A DNA stretch of 38,680 bases from Nanohaloarchaea archaeon B1-Br10_U2g1. GTDB taxonomy: Archaea; Nanohalarchaeota; Nanosalinia; Nanosalinales; Nanosalinaceae. This document shows, in pieces, positions 15,406 to 21,702 of this stretch (positions are counted from its first letter, which is position 1; each line of letters starts with the position of its first letter). The DNA lies in contig LKMN01000005.1 of assembly GCA_001563875.1 (NCBI GenBank), positions 1 through 38,680 on the forward strand, given 5' to 3'. The notes below the pieces were generated by a model. That model was not told the origin of the DNA. It ran no database searches and saw nothing but the letters and a program-made list of their open reading frames with translations. The position numbers were made by a program, and so were the translations under genes.

Positions 15406-15579
15406 ATGGCAAGAGAGTTTCTAAAGGTAGAATGCGGAGAATGTGGGAACGAACAGAAGATATTCTCACATCCTTCAACAGACGTGAAATGTCTCGTATG
15501 TAACGAGGTAATCGCGAAGTCTACAGGCGGAAAAGCCGAACTACACGGCAACATTATCCAAGAACTAGAAGTTGAGTAA
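15406..15579 (+). CDS. rps27e: Small ribosomal subunit protein eS27 (S27e)
   Basis: Zinc-ribbon protein of the 30S subunit, 57 aa from the ATG at 15406. The four cysteines CGEC and CLVC are about 20 residues apart and are followed by the family end LHGNIIQELEVE. An in-frame GTG at 15394 would add 4 residues, but it lies inside the Shine-Dalgarno AGGTGA, whose spacing to the ATG is right. The preceding L44e stop codon is also in that motif. Confidence 0.95.
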   Translation: MAREFLKVECGECGNEQKIFSHPSTDVKCLVCNEVIAKSTGGKAELHGNIIQELEVE

Positions 15580-15620
15580 ATAGCTTTTTCTCAACCAACC
15601 GGTAGCAGGGAACAAAATTT

Positions 15621-15635
15621 CTTATACTTTTTAAG
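15621..15635 (+). promoter_or_regulatory. TATA-like element for the aIF2alpha operon
   Basis: CTTATACTTTTTAAG lies 23-37 nt before the aIF2alpha ATG at 15658. It probably drives aIF2alpha-Nop10-PAC2 and perhaps RpoK. Confidence 0.5.
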
Positions 15636-15657
15636 ATTAGCACTCCAACGATAGGCT

Positions 15658-16416
15658 ATGCGCTGGTACAAAGACCGTCCTGAAACCGGAGACATGGTTG
15701 TAGTAACGATAACTGATATAGACAAGAACTCTGCATACGCTGAACTCGATGAGTACGAAGACGTAAGCGGACTAATCCATATATCCGAGGTCTCCCGTTC
15801 ATGGCTACAAGACGTTAGAAAAGAACTTGATGAAGGAGAAAAGACCGTAGCACAAGTTATAGACTCTGAAGAAGAAGGAACAATAGATCTATCGCTGAAA
15901 CGTGTGAACGACAACCAGAAACGGGACGCAATGGCGCGGTGGAAAAAAGAACAGAAGGCCGAAGAGTTCGTCGAACAGCTGTCTGAAAGAACAGGTAAAG
16001 ACATGGAAGATCTATACGAAGAAGTAGTATTCCCATTACAGAAAGAACTAGGATCCTCCTTCCACGGATTTGAAATTGCTGTAGGCGAAGAAGAGAAACT
16101 AAAAGAAATACTTGAAGCAGACGTAGTAGAAGACATACAGGAGATAGCTAAAGACAACATCAACATGAAACAGGAGAAACTCGAAGGAGAGATAACACTC
16201 GAGTTCAGCCAAGGCGACGGCATAGAGAAGATAAAAGAGACGTTTTCAGAGGTTGGAGAAGGTGTAGAGGTAAACTATCTGTCAGCACCGAACTACTCGG
16301 TAACCGCCTGGGGAAGAAACTCCAAGCTAGCTAAGAAACGTATGGACAAGGCTATCAAAACTTTCCGTGAGAAAGCTGAGGAACTTGAAGGGAAGTTCGA
16401 GTTCTCAAGGGCCTGA
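15658..16416 (+). CDS. eif2a: Translation initiation factor aIF2 subunit alpha
   Basis: Part of the heterotrimer that brings initiator tRNA to the ribosome. The S1-type OB domain is at residues 1-85 (VVVTITDIDKNSAYAEL, then VSGLIHISEVSRSW, then GTIDLSLKRV). A helical middle domain and the C-terminal alpha-beta domain (about 175-250) that binds the gamma subunit follow. Residues VSRSW sit where eukaryotic eIF2alpha carries the regulatory Ser51 loop. Full length at 252 aa. The L44e-S27e-aIF2alpha-Nop10 order is a conserved archaeal block. Confidence 0.96.
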   Translation: MRWYKDRPETGDMVVVTITDIDKNSAYAELDEYEDVSGLIHISEVSRSWLQDVRKELDEGEKTVAQVIDSEEEGTIDLSLKRVNDNQKRDAMARWKKEQKAEEFVEQLSERTGKDMEDLYEEVVFPLQKELGSSFHGFEIAVGEEEKLKEILEADVVEDIQEIAKDNINMKQEKLEGEITLEFSQGDGIEKIKETFSEVGEGVEVNYLSAPNYSVTAWGRNSKLAKKRMDKAIKTFREKAEELEGKFEFSRA

Positions 16417-16422
16417 AATACA

Positions 16423-16566
16423 ATGATTAAAAAGTGTCCGAACTGCAATTCTTACACGTTGAAAGACACTCACTGTGAGGGACAGACAGTACAGGCTAGA
16501 CCGCCTAAGTTCTCATACCCTGACAAATACGGGAAATACCGTAGAAAAACTAAGAAAGGTGAATAA
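16423..16566 (+). CDS. nop10: H/ACA RNP protein Nop10
   Basis: Small component of the archaeal H/ACA particle that guides pseudouridylation by Cbf5. The 47-aa frame starts MIKKCPNCNSYTL and continues with PPKFSYPDKYGKYRR, which matches Nop10 at its usual length. One zinc knuckle CPNC is visible, and a third Cys follows (HCEG). It begins 6 nt after aIF2alpha and ends 4 nt before the PAC2 gene, so it is in the same operon. Confidence 0.95.
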   Translation: MIKKCPNCNSYTLKDTHCEGQTVQARPPKFSYPDKYGKYRRKTKKGE

Positions 16567-16570
16567 GTTA

Positions 16571-17332
16571 ATGACTACGAGACTGGAAATGGAAAAAGAA
16601 ATAGATGTTGAAAAACCTGTATTTATAGAAGGACTAGCAGGAATAGGGCATATAGGGAAAACCACTGTAAGCTATCTAGTACATCATCTAGATGTAGAAA
16701 AGGTAGGAGAGCTTTACTCGCATCATTTCCCGCCTTACACAATAATAAATGATGAAAAAACTGTTGACCTGTTGAAAAATAATATTTATCAGTACAGAAA
16801 CGAGGATGGACAGGATCTTGTGCTTATCGAAGGTAACGCTCAAGCATCCAATCCTCCTGGACACTACGAAGTTGCAGAAAAAATAATGAGCTTGGTAGAG
16901 AAAGCAGAAGCCTCAGAAGTAATAACAGTTGGAGGATACGGAACAGGAGACGTGGTGGAGGACCCTGATGTCTTCGGAGCAGTATCTAAAGAAGAGCTGA
17001 AAAAAGAGTACTCCGAACACGGAATAAAATTCGGCCACGATATAGGTCAGATAGTAGGTGCCTCAGGACTGATACTGGCAATGGCTGCCGAAAAAGACTA
17101 CAAAGGACTATGCATGCTGGGAGAGACACCGGGATTCCTTATGAGTGATCCAAAAGCAACAGAGGCAGCATTAGAATGTATAGAAAAAGTACTTGATATA
17201 GAGCTTGACTTCTCAGATCTAGATGAAAAAATCCAGGAATCACAAGAAGTACTTAAAAAACTTCAGAATCTACAGCAACAACAGGGCCAAGAACAGGACC
17301 CAAGCAATTCCGACCTTGGCTACATAGGATAA
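16571..17332 (+). CDS. PAC2-family proteasome assembly chaperone-like protein, 253 aa
   Basis: Homologue of the archaeal PAC2 (COG2047) chaperones that help assemble the 20S proteasome. Visible family features: [19 protein letters not shown] at the N-terminus, the region around [14 protein letters not shown], and a late [14 protein letters not shown]. The C-terminal 40 residues are a Gln-rich coiled coil ending GYIG. Archaeal partners often end in an HbYX motif; here Tyr is third from the end, so the match is incomplete. I start at the ATG at 16571. A longer frame from 16475 would run through nop10. GGTGA precedes the start. Confidence 0.85.
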   Translation: MTTRLEMEKEIDVEKPVFIEGLAGIGHIGKTTVSYLVHHLDVEKVGELYSHHFPPYTIINDEKTVDLLKNNIYQYRNEDGQDLVLIEGNAQASNPPGHYEVAEKIMSLVEKAEASEVITVGGYGTGDVVEDPDVFGAVSKEELKKEYSEHGIKFGHDIGQIVGASGLILAMAAEKDYKGLCMLGETPGFLMSDPKATEAALECIEKVLDIELDFSDLDEKIQESQEVLKKLQNLQQQQGQEQDPSNSDLGYIG

Positions 17333-17342
17333 AAGTGGTATA

Positions 17343-17507
17343 ATGACAGAGTACACAAGATACGAAAGAGCACGGATTCTAGGAGCAAGAAGCCTACAGA
17401 TAGCGATGGGAGCACCAGTATTCGTTGAATCAGATGAAGAAGAACCAATCGAACTAGCAAAGAAAGAGATGAACGAAGGAAAGCTTCCTATCACCGTAAA
17501 ACGGTAA
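17343..17507 (+). CDS. rpoK: RNA polymerase subunit K (Rpb6/omega-like)
   Basis: Small conserved subunit that stabilises the RNA polymerase clamp. The 54-aa frame contains [20 protein letters not shown] and ends GKLPITVKR, the invariant RpoK pattern. It lacks the long acidic N-terminal extension of eukaryotic Rpb6, as expected for archaea. The start lies 10 nt after the PAC2 stop, and it may be cotranscribed with it. Enolase and S2 follow, which is the usual archaeal order. Confidence 0.96.
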   Translation: MTEYTRYERARILGARSLQIAMGAPVFVESDEEEPIELAKKEMNEGKLPITVKR

Positions 17508-17526
17508 ACATTTCTTCTTTTTCCTT
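17508..17526 (+). terminator. T-rich tract after rpoK
   Basis: CATTTCTTCTTTTTCC directly follows the rpoK stop and could end the aIF2alpha-rpoK transcript before the enolase promoter element around 17530-17536 (GTATAAACC). Confidence 0.4.
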
Positions 17527-17560
17527 ACTGGTATAAACCAGTACAGCTTAATTATTCTGT

Positions 17561-18682
17561 ATGAAGATAGAGGATATAACTCTACGAGAAATTATAGACT
17601 CCCGTACAAAACCAACAGTAGAAGCCGAAATTAACGGTTCTATAGGCAAAGCGCCTTCAGGAGCATCAACAGGTAGACATGAGGCAGAGGCCTTCGTACC
17701 GGAGCACCTAGATTCTAAAGAGAAACTTCTAGAAGATCTTGAAGGACGTAACTTATCACAAGAGGAGTTTGACGAAGAGCTCAGAGATATCGATAGTACA
17801 GAAAAGTTCTCTGAACTTGGATCGGTTTCAATAGCCGCAAGTTTTGCATTTAAGAACGCAGAGGGGTTCAGTCATACAGACAAGTTCCCTCTACCTTTAA
17901 GCAATGTTATAGGAGGCGGCGAACACGGAGGTAACACGGCTATACAAGAGTTCCTGGTCTTACCTGTTAACGCTAAAACATTTCCTGAAGCTGTGAAAAC
18001 AAACACGAAGATCTATCAGGAGCTAAAAGAAAGATACAGCACTAAAATTAAGGGTATGAACGATGAAGGCGCGTTAATAACTTCTATGGATGATGAAAAA
18101 ACTCTTAAGGCATTGAAGAAAGTTGCGGACAAATATGAGGCTAGGATAGGTCTTGATGTTGCAGCATCTGAAATGTATGAAGATGGAAAGTACAATTTGT
18201 CTTCAATAGGCCAAAAATTCGATGCAAAACAACATATGAAGTTTCTACAGAAGCTTATCGATGAGTTCGATCTGGTATACGTTGAAGATCCTTTCCATGA
18301 GGACGACTTCGTTAACCATGCTAAACTGACCTCGAAAAATCCGGAGGTCATGATATGTGGAGACGACATCTTCGTCACACAAGAAGAACGTTTACAGGAA
18401 GGAATAGATAGTAGAGCATGTAACTCACTTATCGTTAAACCTAACCAGGTAGGAACGGTATCCGATGCTAGAAAGACGGTTGAGCTAGCAGAAGAAAACA
18501 GTTACACCTCCGTTATATCTCATAGGAGTGGAGAGACCTGCGATCACACTATCTCCGATCTTGCGCTTGAATGGGGGTGTCCTATGATTAAAGCAGGGAT
18601 ATCTGATATACGGATAGCGAAACTCAACAGACTTATCACTCTGTGGGATAAGTCAGAAAGCCCTGTTATCAATCGGTTCTAG
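17561..18682 (+). CDS. eno: Enolase, shortened and divergent (373 aa)
   Basis: Converts 2-phosphoglycerate to phosphoenolpyruvate in glycolysis or gluconeogenesis. Conserved marks: PSGASTG, GGGEHGGNTAIQEF, GLDVAASEMY, YVEDPF and CGDDIFVT (metal ligands), IVKPNQVGT (catalytic Lys), and SHRSGETCDHTISDLA. The acid loop usually reading GDEGGFAP is MNDEGALIT here: the Glu is kept and the Gly/Phe part is lost. At 373 residues it is some 45-60 shorter than typical enolases, with the loss spread through loops and the C-terminus. It is probably active, but kinetics may differ. It sits between rpoK and rps2 as in other archaea. Confidence 0.9.
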   Translation: MKIEDITLREIIDSRTKPTVEAEINGSIGKAPSGASTGRHEAEAFVPEHLDSKEKLLEDLEGRNLSQEEFDEELRDIDSTEKFSELGSVSIAASFAFKNAEGFSHTDKFPLPLSNVIGGGEHGGNTAIQEFLVLPVNAKTFPEAVKTNTKIYQELKERYSTKIKGMNDEGALITSMDDEKTLKALKKVADKYEARIGLDVAASEMYEDGKYNLSSIGQKFDAKQHMKFLQKLIDEFDLVYVEDPFHEDDFVNHAKLTSKNPEVMICGDDIFVTQEERLQEGIDSRACNSLIVKPNQVGTVSDARKTVELAEENSYTSVISHRSGETCDHTISDLALEWGCPMIKAGISDIRIAKLNRLITLWDKSESPVINRF

Positions 18683-18700
18683 GAGGGAAGGCTCAAATCC

Positions 18701-18708
18701 TTATTTAA
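18701..18708 (+). promoter_or_regulatory. TATA-like element for rps2
   Basis: TTATTTAA begins 32 nt before the rps2 ATG at 18733, giving a leaderless arrangement. It is followed by a T-rich tract that could at the same time end the enolase transcript. Confidence 0.5.
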
Positions 18709-18732
18709 CTTTTTTTCTTTAACAACCGTTGT

Positions 18733-19347
18733 ATGAGTGAAGAAGAACTTTTAGTCGACCGTGATGAGTATCTTGCCCACGGCGTACATATCGGTACAAA
18801 GGGCAAGAACAAGGATATGGAACCCTACATTTTCCACGTAAAGAAGAACCAGCTAGCAGTACTAAACCTCAACCAGACAGATGAAAGGATCAGGGAAGCA
18901 GCAGAGTTTCTGGCAGGGTATGATTCAGAAGATATTCTGGTAGTTGGGAGAAAGGATGCGGCTAAAAGACCATTGAAAGCTTTTGCAGATGCTTTAGGTA
19001 CAAAAATTATTCAAGGCAGGTTCATGCCTGGAACACTTACAAACCCTGCTTCAGACAGTTTCATGGAGCCAGAGGTAATATTAGTAACAGATCCTGAAGA
19101 AGACGCACAAGCAATTAATGAAGCAAAAGATGCAAAGATTCCGGTGATTTCTCTAGCAGACTCAGCCGACAGTCTTGACGATATAAGTGATGTAATACCA
19201 GCTAACAACAAGGCAGAGAACTCTATAGGACTAGTCTATTATCTCCTAGCAGAACAGATTGTAGAAGCCAGAGGAGAAGACAGAGATATAGATATAGACG
19301 AGTTCAGGACCGAGCCTGTAATAGAGGAAGACGAAGAAGAGGAATGA
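18733..19347 (+). CDS. rps2: Small ribosomal subunit protein uS2
   Basis: 30S subunit protein. The 204-aa sequence contains LAHGVHIGTKGKNKDMEPY, FHVKKNQLAVLNLNQT, then IQGRFMPGTLTNP, which are archaeal uS2 signatures. Both N-terminal and C-terminal ends carry acidic extensions (the C-terminal VIEEDEEEE), a halophile trait. The stop codon overlaps the ATG of the flavin reductase gene by 4 nt, so the two are translationally coupled. Confidence 0.97.
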   Translation: MSEEELLVDRDEYLAHGVHIGTKGKNKDMEPYIFHVKKNQLAVLNLNQTDERIREAAEFLAGYDSEDILVVGRKDAAKRPLKAFADALGTKIIQGRFMPGTLTNPASDSFMEPEVILVTDPEEDAQAINEAKDAKIPVISLADSADSLDDISDVIPANNKAENSIGLVYYLLAEQIVEARGEDRDIDIDEFRTEPVIEEDEEEE

Positions 19348-19883
19348 CAGACTTCCTCATTATCGTCGGCTCTACAAGAAAGGGAAGAAGAAGTATACAC
19401 GCGGCCGAGGAAGTAGACACAGTTCTACAGGAACAGGGCCATCAAACCACTCTGTTCGATCTCAAAGAGAAGGAGATACCGTTTCTAGGTAACAGGAGCT
19501 ATACTGATGAGGAGCCGGTACCGGAAGATATACAGGAACTTAGCCAGTTAGTTCAAGACTCGGACGGCATAATGATAATCTCTCCAGAGTACAACCACAG
19601 TATCCCCGGTGTTCTGAAGAACGCTTTAGACTACCTTTATCCTGAGTACAGCGACAAACCTTTCTCATACGTAACCACTTCCGCAGGCGGATTTGGAGGG
19701 GTAAGAGCTTTAGGACATCTACAAGACATAACCTTGGCCTTGGGCGGATTCCCTGGCCCTTCAGTACAGATATCCGATATAGGATCGGTATTTGAGGACG
19801 GAGAGCTTGTAGATAAGGAAACCAGAGAAAGAGTGGAACAGTTTGCAGACAAAGCCGACCAACATGTTCGAAAATTAAACTGA
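19344..19883 (+). CDS. NADPH-dependent FMN reductase-like flavoprotein, 179 aa
   Basis: Flavodoxin-fold oxidoreductase of the FMN-reductase family that reduces flavins or quinones with NAD(P)H. FMN-binding GSTRKGRRS (about 8-16), then SPEYNHSIPGVLKNALDYL (about 80-98) and TTSAGGFGGVRAL (about 112-124) fit the family. Substrate is not determinable. It is coupled to rps2 by a 4-nt overlap, an unusual partner, which suggests convenience of expression and not shared function. Confidence 0.88.
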   Translation: MTDFLIIVGSTRKGRRSIHAAEEVDTVLQEQGHQTTLFDLKEKEIPFLGNRSYTDEEPVPEDIQELSQLVQDSDGIMIISPEYNHSIPGVLKNALDYLYPEYSDKPFSYVTTSAGGFGGVRALGHLQDITLALGGFPGPSVQISDIGSVFEDGELVDKETRERVEQFADKADQHVRKLN

Positions 19884-19959
19884 GTATTTTGTTCTATTTT
19901 CTCGGGACTACCAACCGGAATATTTAAACTCTCGAAGACCGAAGGTTTGAAACAGGGCT

Positions 19960-20757
19960 ATGTTCGGGTTTCGAGACAAAGACAAGGAACAGTTGGAAGA
20001 GAATATGGAGGAAATTAAACAGCTTATTAACAAAGGTAAAGGTTCTGAATCGGAGGAAGGAGACTTTCCTAGCCAAGAAGAGCTAAGAGAAGACTTAGAA
20101 TCCTTTGAAAACGATTCAGAGAGCTTTGACCAGCCTGAAAATCAAAACCAAGACGGTTTTGATAAAACGTTTGAAGATGATTTCGCTGAAGATACTGACT
20201 CTGAAGAGCCTGAAGAAACACGTACCCAGACGACCAGCTTCGATGAACAGCCGCATGATCAGAATCAGCCTCAGCCGACAGAAGACGAGAACTTCGATAA
20301 CCAAACTGCAAAGAACGAACAACAGCCTCAAACCCAGCAAAGACATGAGGGACAAGGCTTTAACGACCAGCCTTCACAGAGCCAACAGAGAAGAAGATCT
20401 GATACAGACCCAAGACAGAGAAGTGCCAGTTCTGGAGAGAGAGGTAGATCAGGAAAGACGGAACAACTAAACAATCAAGTACCTGAGCCTCCAAAGACAC
20501 GTAAGATAGACGTCCCCGAGATCGATAAGGGCCCGCTTTTCATCAGAAGGAAAAAGTTCGAGAACGCTCAAGAACTAATACATGAGATGCGTTACATCTC
20601 CCAAGAGATTGAACAAGTTATGAACAGACTTGAGAAAGGAATAAAAGAAGATCATGATACTGAAAGAGAAGCTAAAGAGCTACTGAGCACTCTTGACGAT
20701 GATAGAGACACTGTTAGAAAAATTATAAGTCCTGGAAACGACAACAAACAGCAATAA
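19960..20757 (+). CDS. Low-complexity acidic and Gln-rich protein with a C-terminal helical domain, 265 aa
   Basis: I do not recognise this protein. Residues 1-30 form a charged amphipathic helix (MFGFRDKDKEQLEENMEEIK). Residues 35-180 are disordered, rich in Glu, Asp, Asn, Gln and Ser with repeated QPQ-like runs. Residues 185-255 form a compact helical region (KGPLFIRRKKFENAQELIHE onward) that looks conserved and may be the functional part. No membrane segment or Cys. It could be an adaptor between partners joined by a flexible linker. TATA-like ATATTTAAAC is about 40 nt upstream. Confidence 0.65.
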   Translation: MFGFRDKDKEQLEENMEEIKQLINKGKGSESEEGDFPSQEELREDLESFENDSESFDQPENQNQDGFDKTFEDDFAEDTDSEEPEETRTQTTSFDEQPHDQNQPQPTEDENFDNQTAKNEQQPQTQQRHEGQGFNDQPSQSQQRRRSDTDPRQRSASSGERGRSGKTEQLNNQVPEPPKTRKIDVPEIDKGPLFIRRKKFENAQELIHEMRYISQEIEQVMNRLEKGIKEDHDTEREAKELLSTLDDDRDTVRKIISPGNDNKQQ

Positions 20758-20843
20758 CTCTATAAAACTGTTTTAACCGGTACCCAGTATCCAATAAAGG
20801 CCTTTGAGTTTTCTTCCTTAACGGTCTTAACCAAGTCAGATGG

Positions 20844-20853
20844 TATAAAAAAG
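20844..20853 (+). promoter_or_regulatory. TATA-like element for the L7Ae operon
   Basis: TATAAAAAAG begins 71 nt before the L7Ae ATG, unlike the 25-33 nt seen for leaderless genes here. It predicts a transcript start near 20870-20876 and a true 5' leader of about 40 nt, in which the kink-turn candidate lies. Confidence 0.5.
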
Positions 20854-20874
20854 TTCTATCCCTTTTTTTAGTTA

Positions 20875-20905
20875 CGCCTTGATGATCCAAGGTTTGTGAA
20901 AGGTG
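20875..20905 (+). promoter_or_regulatory. Candidate kink-turn (L7Ae-binding) switch in the L7Ae mRNA leader
   Basis: The leader can fold as a kink-turn: outer stem CGCCTT (20875-20880) with AAGGTG (20900-20905), 3-nt bulge GAT (20881-20883), tandem G.A pairs from GA (20884-20885) and GA (20898-20899), then a U.U pair and a weak inner stem. The 3' strand of the outer stem is the Shine-Dalgarno AGGTG. An alternative hairpin pairs CCTTG (20877-20881) with CAAGG (20888-20892) and leaves the Shine-Dalgarno free. The two folds exclude each other. L7Ae binds kink-turns and represses its own translation in some archaea, so autoregulation is proposed. The inner stem is weak, so certainty is moderate. 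Confidence 0.5.
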
Positions 20906-20914
20906 AAACAATTA

Positions 20915-21286
20915 ATGGCATACCAAAAATTTGAACCAGGAGAATCACTATCAGAAAAAACCTACAATGCAGTGGAAAAAGCTGACGAAACCGGAAAAGT
21001 AGTAATTGGTACTAACGAAGTCACCAAAGCTATTGAGAGAAATGAAGCAGAACTTGTTGTAATCGCTTCAGACGTATCCCCGGAAGAAATCGTTATGCAT
21101 CTGCCAGCACTTTCAGAAGAAAGAGATATTGCATACACGTTTGTACCTGAAAGAGAAGAGCTAGGACTTGCAGCAGGAATCGGAGTACAGTCCGCAACAG
21201 TAGCAATAACATCTTCAGGACAGGCAGAAGACGACGTACAAGATATCGCTTCAAAATCCCGCGAACTACTTGAAAAAGAGGAATAA
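20915..21286 (+). CDS. rpl7ae: Ribosomal protein L7Ae (eL8), also box C/D and H/ACA RNP core
   Basis: Binds kink-turn RNA in the ribosome, in box C/D and H/ACA guide RNPs and in RNase P. The 123-aa protein has GKVVIGTNEVTKAIERNEA (the RNA-binding NEVTK region), VIASDVSPEEIVMHLP and LGLAAGIGVQSATVAI. I chose the ATG at 20915. An in-frame GTG at 20903 lies in the Shine-Dalgarno and would add 4 residues. Downstream are S28e and L24e, as in other archaea. Nop5 and fibrillarin, its partners, are at 34.5-36.4 kb. Confidence 0.96.
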   Translation: MAYQKFEPGESLSEKTYNAVEKADETGKVVIGTNEVTKAIERNEAELVVIASDVSPEEIVMHLPALSEERDIAYTFVPEREELGLAAGIGVQSATVAITSSGQAEDDVQDIASKSRELLEKEE

Positions 21287-21297
21287 AGTGAGTAAAA

Positions 21298-21474
21298 ATG
21301 GTAGCGGCAAAAGTAGTTGAAGTAATAGGAGACCAAGGACACAGAGGAGTCCGAAAAATCCGCTGCCGGATCCTCGAAGGTAATGAAGAGGGTAAGATTC
21401 TAGTAAGGAACGTTCGAGGACCTATCAGGGAAGACGACGTAGTTCACATAAAAGAGACACAGATGGAGGGATAA
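21298..21474 (+). CDS. rps28e: Small ribosomal subunit protein eS28 (S28e)
   Basis: 30S protein at the exit channel, 58 aa. The frame contains VIGDQGHRGVRKIRCRILEG and VRNVRGPIREDDVVHIKETQ, the S28e pattern. It starts 11 nt after L7Ae and ends 3 nt before L24e, so it is part of the same operon. Confidence 0.97.
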   Translation: MVAAKVVEVIGDQGHRGVRKIRCRILEGNEEGKILVRNVRGPIREDDVVHIKETQMEG

Positions 21475-21477
21475 ACA

Positions 21478-21630
21478 ATGGAATGTAACTACTGCGGAAA
21501 AGAGGTAGAAAAGTCAAAAGGCAAGATGCTGGTACAGTCAAGCGGAAAAAGACTGTTCTTCTGCTCAGGAAAGTGTCAGAAAAACTGGGAGAAAAACAGG
21601 AGCCACAGCTACCCTGACAAAGAGGAGTAA
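21478..21630 (+). CDS. rpl24e: Large ribosomal subunit protein eL24 (L24e)
   Basis: 50S protein, 50 aa, with the zinc pairs CNYC at the N-terminus and CSGKC in the middle, and KRLFFCSGKCQKNWEKNR typical of eL24. The L7Ae-S28e-L24e order is conserved in archaea. Nucleoside diphosphate kinase, which commonly follows before the IF2 gene, is absent here: the next gene is aIF5B, 72 nt downstream. Confidence 0.97.
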   Translation: MECNYCGKEVEKSKGKMLVQSSGKRLFFCSGKCQKNWEKNRSHSYPDKEE

Positions 21631-21702
21631 AATCCTCGCGTAACCTATTTTCTATCTTATTTTAAATCAAAAAACCGCTGAAAACAAGGAGAACAATCTA
21701 AA

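Noticed and set aside
15591-16223. Minus-strand Ser-rich frame of 210 codons
   Set aside because: It lies antisense to aIF2alpha. Its Ser-rich composition comes from the complement of Glu- and Asp-rich codons, as in other shadows in the window.
16475-16570. N-terminal extension of the PAC2 gene
   Set aside because: It reads through nop10 in another frame, and PAC2 homology begins after the ATG at 16571.
20069-20470. Several alternative-frame frames inside the Gln/Asp-rich gene
   Set aside because: Shadows of the low-complexity gene on both strands with biased composition, no motif and no start context.
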